The notes under the pieces are model-generated. The model had not been told where the DNA came from. It saw nothing but the letters and a program-made list of their open reading frames with translations, and did not search any database. Shown one piece after another: positions 59,317 through 64,000 of a stretch of 64,000 nucleotides of DNA (position 1 is the first letter of the stretch; each line of letters starts with the position of its first letter). This stretch comes from Sarcodiotheca gaudichaudii (taxonomy: Eukaryota; Rhodophyta; Florideophyceae; Gigartinales; Solieriaceae). A program made the translations under genes and the position numbers. Location: NCBI GenBank assembly GCA_032355985.1, contig JAUKVZ010000008.1:1-64000 (forward strand), given 5' to 3'.

Positions 59317-60555
59317 TCACTCCTGCGGCAGCGTCCAGTGCTCCCATGAATCCGGATCGGCGCCCATCTTTCGGCCCAGATCAGCAAGTGATCGCATCGT
59401 CGCTTCGTTGAACGTTCCCTTTTCCGGCGGGCGCCAGTCATCGGGGATAGACACGACGTTGACTTCGATCTCGGCGCCGTATTTGACGTTGACGTAGTCC
59501 GCTTGTGCGGCGAGCCAGCGGACTTCGGCGATGGTTGATGACTGGATGGACGTCGCGAGGCTGGGGGAGACGAGATCGGGCCAGCGCATCTGCACCGTGT
59601 GGGGCGGTTGTTTGCGCTGAAGGTTGACGATGACCCAGTAGCGCACCTTGGGAAGGCCCGAGTTGGGATGCTCTCGCAGCCACTGTTGGATCAGGCTGCC
59701 CGGGTGGCGCGGGTCGAGGCGGACGAAGACATTCGCGGTGACGCCGCCATCGACGTATGCAGCGCCATCGATCTGCACGGAGGGGAAGACGACGGGGATG
59801 GCGGCGGAGGCGAGCATGATCTCCTGCACGCGATGGGCGCCTTCCTCATCGGCACTGGCTTCGGCGATTTCGGCAACATCCCAGAACTGCTGATCACACA
59901 GATCGATGTCCGTGGAGCTAATGAGCAGGGATTTGCCCTTGCGCGATTCCTCGGCGATCCGCTCGACCATGTTCGTGTCGATGGTGGCGCGAATATCGCG
60001 CGTCAGGCCGGGAAGCGTGGCGAAAGACGGATTGGATGGCCAGAAGAAGAGCAGGCCGCGTTCCTTGACCCAGTCCTTCTTCGGGTTGCGATAGAAGGTT
60101 TCGACCTGTTTGCATGATTCGTCGGTGCCGAGGAAAGCGAAGGGCGCGAGCATGGCGCCGGTGCTGACGCCGGTGACGCAATCGAAATCGGGACGGCGTT
60201 CGTGTGGATCGGTCACGTCGCCCCAGCCGACGAGGAAGCCGGCGCCGAATGCGCCGTAGTCGCCGCCCCCGGACATGGCGAGGATGTTCAGTGTGGCTTC
60301 GGAGCCGCCGCGCTCTTCGGCGCGCTTCATCATCTTGCTGACGACGCTCTCAAGGATGGCTTCTTCGCCATGCGTCTGAGCGATCGTGCGCTCCTGCAGT
60401 TGTTCGCTTGTCAGGATGGGTCTGTGGGGTGCGGCGCAGGCGCTGAGCAGGATTGCCGCGAACAAAGCGAGGATCCGGGTGAACTGGCGGATCGATCGCG
60501 CCCGGCTGCTGAGGGGCTGAGGGGCAAGACTTTGCGGCTTATGCAGATGGGCCAT
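59317..60555 (-). CDS. Patatin-like phospholipase lipoprotein
   Basis: 412 residues from MAHLHKPQSLAPQPLSSRAR. A hydrophobic stretch then ends in LLSAC, a lipobox. The patatin core shows the oxyanion word LAMSGGGDYGAFGAGFL, the nucleophile in TGVSTGAMLAPFAFLG (GxSxG), and the Asp in YVDGGVTANVFVRLD (DGG). These give a Ser-Asp dyad for acyl-ester hydrolysis of lipids. LLISSTDIDLCDQQFW and IMLASAAIPVVFPSVQIDG are typical. It faces rlmN convergently and the MddA-like gene divergently. With the PLA2-like tip at 12.8 kb, it is the second lipid-hydrolase candidate in the window; no link between them is implied. Confidence 0.92.
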   Translation of the reverse strand: MAHLHKPQSLAPQPLSSRARSIRQFTRILALFAAILLSACAAPHRPILTSEQLQERTIAQTHGEEAILESVVSKMMKRAEERGGSEATLNILAMSGGGDYGAFGAGFLVGWGDVTDPHERRPDFDCVTGVSTGAMLAPFAFLGTDESCKQVETFYRNPKKDWVKERGLLFFWPSNPSFATLPGLTRDIRATIDTNMVERIAEESRKGKSLLISSTDIDLCDQQFWDVAEIAEASADEEGAHRVQEIMLASAAIPVVFPSVQIDGAAYVDGGVTANVFVRLDPRHPGSLIQQWLREHPNSGLPKVRYWVIVNLQRKQPPHTVQMRWPDLVSPSLATSIQSSTIAEVRWLAAQADYVNVKYGAEIEVNVVSIPDDWRPPEKGTFNEATMRSLADLGRKMGADPDSWEHWTLPQE

Positions 60556-60785
60556 CCGTGCCTCCACATGGTGTTGTGTCACGATCCTGGCGGGTTGCGT
60601 CCGGTTTTCAGGCCGAGGCATCCGCTTCGGGCATGATACTGAGCCGCAAAAATACTCCGAAGTGTGGCGCCTGTGGAGGTCGGATCTCGCCATGGGGGAT
60701 GTCAGCTGGAGGATCCCTCGCCGTCGCCATCGGGGCTGCGGCGACGGACGTCCCGATCGCCTTTCTGGATCCACCGGAGCATTCC

Positions 60786-61559
60786 ATGTCCCGCATCGCT
60801 GCGTTGCTGTACGGCACGGTTGTCTACGCCGCCTTCTTTGCGTCGTTTCTTTATCTGATCTTCTTCATCGAAGGCCTGCTCGTGCCCAAGACGCTGGATG
60901 CCGGCCCGGTGATGACTGAGGCGGGCCCGGCGTGGCTGATCAATCTGTCGCTGGTGGCGCTCTTCGGTGTGCAGCACAGCATCATGGCGCGGCCGTGGTT
61001 CAAGGAGCGCTGGACGAAGATCGTGCCGAAGAGCTGTGAGCGCTCGACGTTTGTGCTGATCACTGTGCTGATTCTGGCGCTGACGTTCTGGGCCTGGCGT
61101 CCGATGACTTCAATCGTGTGGGATGCGCAGCAGCCGGTTGTTCGCGGGGCGCTCTGGACGATCAGCTTCGGCGGCTGGGGGATCGTGTTTCTGTCGACAT
61201 TCCTGATCAATCACTTTGATCTGTTTGGCTTGAGGCAGGTGTGGCTGCGCTTCAAGAACATGGAATACACGCACCTGAGCTTTCAGACGCGAAGTCTGTA
61301 TCGCCTTTGCCGCCATCCGCTGATGCTTGGGTTCATCATCGCGTTCTGGTCGGCGCCGACGATGACGGCGGGACATCTGCTGTATGCGGCGAGCATGACG
61401 GGCTACATCCTGATCGCGCTGGTCTTTGAGGAGAAGGATCTCGTCAATCAGCTCGGCGAGTCGTATCGCACGTATCAGCAGCGCGTGAACAAGCTGATTC
61501 CGCTGCCGAAGTTGGGCAAGTCCGCGGCGAAGAGTCCCGCGCCTGCGGCGCAGGTGTAG
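60786..61559 (+). CDS. mddA: Membrane methyltransferase, MddA-like (methanethiol to dimethylsulfide)
   Basis: 257 residues from MSRIAALLYGTVVYAAFFAS with five or more membrane segments. Marks of the MddA/NnrU-type family are GVQHSIMARPWFKERWTKIV, the R-H-P word RLCRHPLMLGFIIAFWSAPT, then MTAGHLLYAASMTGYILIA and VFEEKDLVNQLGESYRTYQQ. MddA uses SAM to methylate methanethiol to dimethylsulfide in many bacteria and is a member of the isoprenylcysteine methyltransferase fold. Substrate cannot be proven from sequence, but the match to MddA is close in this region. A terminator follows at 61587. Confidence 0.82.
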   Translation: MSRIAALLYGTVVYAAFFASFLYLIFFIEGLLVPKTLDAGPVMTEAGPAWLINLSLVALFGVQHSIMARPWFKERWTKIVPKSCERSTFVLITVLILALTFWAWRPMTSIVWDAQQPVVRGALWTISFGGWGIVFLSTFLINHFDLFGLRQVWLRFKNMEYTHLSFQTRSLYRLCRHPLMLGFIIAFWSAPTMTAGHLLYAASMTGYILIALVFEEKDLVNQLGESYRTYQQRVNKLIPLPKLGKSAAKSPAPAAQV

Positions 61560-61586
61560 ATCGCGCCAGACAATCTGCAGAAGGCG

Positions 61587-61630
61587 AACCCGGGGCGTTG
61601 GGGTGAGAAGCTCTGATGCGCCGGGTTTTT
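61587..61630 (+). terminator. Rho-independent terminator after the MddA-like gene
   Basis: AACCCGG (61587-61593) pairs with CCGGGTT (61621-61627) and runs into a T-run. The loop is long (27 bases), with a small extra stem possible. It also faces the minus-strand gene that stops at 61659. Confidence 0.65.
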
Positions 61631-61658
61631 ACTTGGGGCGTGGTTTCTTCATGCAGGA

Positions 61659-64000
61659 TCAGGCGCCGAGGAATGAGAGGATTTCAAGGAATCCGACGCC
61701 GCTGGCGGGAACGAGCAGCGCTCCCACGATGGGATTCTGAAGAACTCCGCCAAAGGCGCCCTCGCGCAGGTCTTTGATCTCCTGCAGAAGTTCGCCTGAG
61801 AATCTGGCGAGTGTTTCGCCGTCACGACCCTTGGCGATGGCGCCGGCGCGCACGCTTTGGAGTCGTTCGATCTCGCGCTGGCGGGCGATCGTGGCGGATC
61901 TTCTGAGGGTGGCCGCGGCGATGATCATGACGAGCAGTGAGCATGAGATCACAAGCAGAAGCGGCGCGCTCCATGACCAGTTGTCGATGGCGCCGTGTCG
62001 CGACACGATCATGACGAGCAGCACAACGAACGGGTAGTAGAGGATGCGGCCGACGGCGCCGGTCCTTTGAGCAATGATCTGGCAGTCCAGCCATGATTCA
62101 ACGGCTTCGGCGGCGGATTGCTTTGGTTTGCCGGGCGACACGACTTCGGTTGGACGATCGAGCTTCGCGAGTACTTGCGCCGGCCAGTTCGAAGCGTCGC
62201 GTGAGAGATAGCGCACAAGTCGGTCGCAGAGACGTGTCGCATCCCAGACGAAGAAGACGAGCAGATTAACCGAGATGACGGCAAAGAAGAGGGAGATCGT
62301 CAGCGCGAGATGACTGGTTGCGCCTCGGTAGGGGGACATGGGGAAGCCGTAGAGAAGGAAAAACATGAAGCCGAATGTGAGGTACATCGTGAGCACCGGC
62401 CACGTTCGTAGATAGCGTTGTCTGCGAATTGTTCTCTTGCGATATTCCTTCCAGATGTCCTGGGCGTCGGCGCCTCGTTCGGGTCGCCAGCCGAAGGTCG
62501 TCTCGAGCTGCCACCAGCGCGGATCGATCCACTCGCGCGGTAGCAGGCGAAGGATTGGACCGTCGCGCGGGGGCTCCGGTTCGATTCGAGGCAGGCCGAA
62601 CTCGCGCTCGATGTGTTCGGCGTTCTGATCCAGCGATCGTCGAATGCGATAGAGGAACCAGATCGCGAGCGTGCCGGCGAAGAATCGAAGCAGAACCGTG
62701 GGCCAGACGCTCAAACCCTCGAAGAGTTCGAATGGCTCGCCGCCGGGGCTGTAATGATCGGGAATCACAAATAAAAGAAAGACGAGAAGCGGCGCCCCGA
62801 CGAGCACGGCATAGGCGGCGAGACCTGAAAGAAACAGTGATTTCCATTCGGCGCGCGATCGATTTGCGCTGCGCTCTGCAGGCGTCGTATCGTCGGAATC
62901 ATCGTCATCAGTGTCGGAAGACGGTTCGTCATCGTCGTTGCGAGTCCACGTATGGAAACCGAAGATGATCAGCGAGAAGCCGACAAACGTGGCGATGACG
63001 AAGAACACGAGGCGCTTTTGGCTGACGAGCCCCACCTGATCCGAGTCTCTGAGCGGGAAGAGCGCGCTGATGACATTGTGATTCGTTCGCCGCATGTAGT
63101 CATCAGGCTCTATGGCCCTTGGTCTGGCGGCCAGCCACCGTCTTTCCTCGGATTTGGAGTCATTCAGCTGTTCGACTTCGATACGAAGGTCGTACGCACC
63201 GTGTCTGCCCAGTTCGTAGACTCGTCCGATCGGCGGAGGGACTTCATCAACCCGCTTATCGCGCAGCGCTTTGAGGACGGAGATGAGCACTGCGGTCTGA
63301 TAGGAATTGCGGAAGGGCGGGATGTGCATCTGGAGCGCCGGTCCGGCCTCCAACCCGTAGTGAGAAGCGATGATGAGATTCTTCGTCCAGCGATAGTCCG
63401 CGGGATTGAGCATCTGGGCGTCGAGATCGGTTGTGAAAAAGATGACATCGGGAAAATGCTCGCGCATGGCTTTGAGCACGATCATCTTGTCGTAGATGTC
63501 CGTGCCGAGGACACCGATGGCGCGAAGGCGCTCGCCTCGTTTTTTCCATCTGCGATTGTCACGTTTCAGGCGCTCGACAAGCCTTCGGACGTAGTCAATC
63601 TGCGACGGGCCCTGCGCTCGCTCCAGTTCACTCCACGCCAGCGCTGATTCCGGTTGTCCGGCCATGAGCTGACGCGCGAGATCCGGCCGGGCCCCGGACG
63701 ATTGTGACGCGGCGATCTGGGTTGTTGATTGTCGACCCTGCCCGTCGAGGCCGCTGATATAGGAGTACTGACTGATCAGCGACTGGTTGCTCGTGGACCA
63801 GTCGACCTCTGACTTGTCCATGAACTCTCGAACTATCGACTGGCCATAGAGCGAATCGACTTCGGAGATGATGGCGATGTGATCTTTACGGCGGTGTTTT
63901 CCTGGCCGGAGCGCATCGACGCCGCGCCGATCGAGTTCCTGCTTGAGCAGGAAGAGCAGGTCGGAATCCGGTCCCACGGTGCGTTCAATTGAGAAGACGC
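61659..64000 (-). CDS. Large multi-pass membrane protein, N-terminus outside the window
   Basis: At least 780 residues; the frame is open through the right edge, and the first GTG inside (63975-63977) is probably not the true start. The soluble N-terminal part reads DHIAIISEVDSLYGQSIV, then GVLGTDIYDKMIVLKAMREH, FPDVIFFTTDLDAQMLNPAD, TKNLIIASHYGLE and IPPFRNSYQTAVLISVL. This T-T-D-L-D-A and I-P-P-F-R-x-S-Y-Q-T pattern marks a conserved but uncharacterised bacterial family that looks like a periplasmic-binding or phosphohydrolase-like fold. About seven membrane segments follow, separated by an acidic linker (DDDEPSSDTDDDDSDD), and a helical cytoplasmic tail ends the protein. Its function is unknown. 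Confidence 0.8.
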   Translation of the reverse strand, partial: VFSIERTVGPDSDLLFLLKQELDRRGVDALRPGKHRRKDHIAIISEVDSLYGQSIVREFMDKSEVDWSTSNQSLISQYSYISGLDGQGRQSTTQIAASQSSGARPDLARQLMAGQPESALAWSELERAQGPSQIDYVRRLVERLKRDNRRWKKRGERLRAIGVLGTDIYDKMIVLKAMREHFPDVIFFTTDLDAQMLNPADYRWTKNLIIASHYGLEAGPALQMHIPPFRNSYQTAVLISVLKALRDKRVDEVPPPIGRVYELGRHGAYDLRIEVEQLNDSKSEERRWLAARPRAIEPDDYMRRTNHNVISALFPLRDSDQVGLVSQKRLVFFVIATFVGFSLIIFGFHTWTRNDDDEPSSDTDDDDSDDTTPAERSANRSRAEWKSLFLSGLAAYAVLVGAPLLVFLLFVIPDHYSPGGEPFELFEGLSVWPTVLLRFFAGTLAIWFLYRIRRSLDQNAEHIEREFGLPRIEPEPPRDGPILRLLPREWIDPRWWQLETTFGWRPERGADAQDIWKEYRKRTIRRQRYLRTWPVLTMYLTFGFMFFLLYGFPMSPYRGATSHLALTISLFFAVISVNLLVFFVWDATRLCDRLVRYLSRDASNWPAQVLAKLDRPTEVVSPGKPKQSAAEAVESWLDCQIIAQRTGAVGRILYYPFVVLLVMIVSRHGAIDNWSWSAPLLLVISCSLLVMIIAAATLRRSATIARQREIERLQSVRAGAIAKGRDGETLARFSGELLQEIKDLREGAFGGVLQNPIVGALLVPASGVGFLEILSFLGA

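Noticed and set aside
1-64000. CRISPR array, rRNA operon or origin of replication
   Set aside because: No spaced direct repeats, no rRNA sequence and no DnaA-box cluster were seen.

Overview
The window looks like chromosomal DNA from a planctomycete of the Phycisphaerae type. Several signs point there. Three secreted proteins end in a doublet of dockerin-like DxNxDGxVxxxDLxxxxxxWG repeats and finish in a shared WGPC tail. One cell-surface protein carries the planctomycete LEPR-XLL motif (LEPRIMLSA). There is a C-x-x-C-x-Y-N-L-x-G-L-P zinc-ribbon tail, a DUF1573 lipoprotein and a DUF1570 peptidase. The housekeeping genes (prfA, lepA, alaS, rpmE, rpmI, rplT, ispH, rlmN) are complete and G+C-rich.

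Layout. Positions 1-4200 are accessory DNA. They hold the start of a serine recombinase gene running off the left edge, translationally coupled to a DUF2924 gene and a 79-aa gene, followed by an A+T-richer operon of small secreted or membrane proteins, one with a WCPYS thioredoxin-like motif and one with a possible His/Cys dyad. Positions 4200-14600 hold a secreted helical protein, a palindrome-rich control region, a DUF1573 lipoprotein, and a 2266-residue Sec-exported RHS protein whose C-terminal tip carries a phospholipase-A2-type CCxxHDxCY motif. A membrane protein that could be its partner follows, then a fossil piece of RHS core, tRNA-Asn and a decayed tRNA copy. Positions 14850-25930 alternate housekeeping genes (bL31, RF1, LepA) with lineage-specific secreted proteins: a legumain-like protein whose two catalytic halves appear swapped, an internally duplicated protein, and a transglutaminase fold without its catalytic Cys and His. 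Positions 25900-35300 carry a CapA-like phosphoesterase, a large glycoside-hydrolase-like dockerin protein, the LEPR-XLL surface protein and a DUF1570 peptidase. Positions 35291-45779 are one long minus-strand run: alaS and an eight-gene kynurenine (tryptophan breakdown) cluster. Positions 45900-64000 hold a CBS protein, a dockerin protein, an RND efflux pump with its adaptor, an ECF sigma factor with a membrane partner, rpmI-rplT, a squalene/phytoene-synthase relative divergent from ispH-rlmN, a patatin lipoprotein, an MddA-like methyltransferase, and a large membrane protein running off the right edge.

How genes work together. In the kynurenine cluster, KynB makes kynurenine, KMO hydroxylates it, KynU releases 3-hydroxyanthranilate, the 3-HAA dioxygenase opens the ring and ACMSD decarboxylates the product. 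That order suggests catabolism rather than NAD synthesis. Tryptophan dioxygenase and the later enzymes are not in the window, and an unidentified secreted protein and an SRPBCC protein sit inside the cluster. The best candidate for an undescribed system is the 4.2-14 kb RHS locus (palindromic control region, DUF1573 lipoprotein, RHS-PLA2 protein, zinc-ribbon membrane protein, RHS fossil). Second is the set of three exported proteins with caspase/legumain-like His-Cys features spread over the first 34 kb. All functional calls rest on reading motifs by eye; no database search was run.
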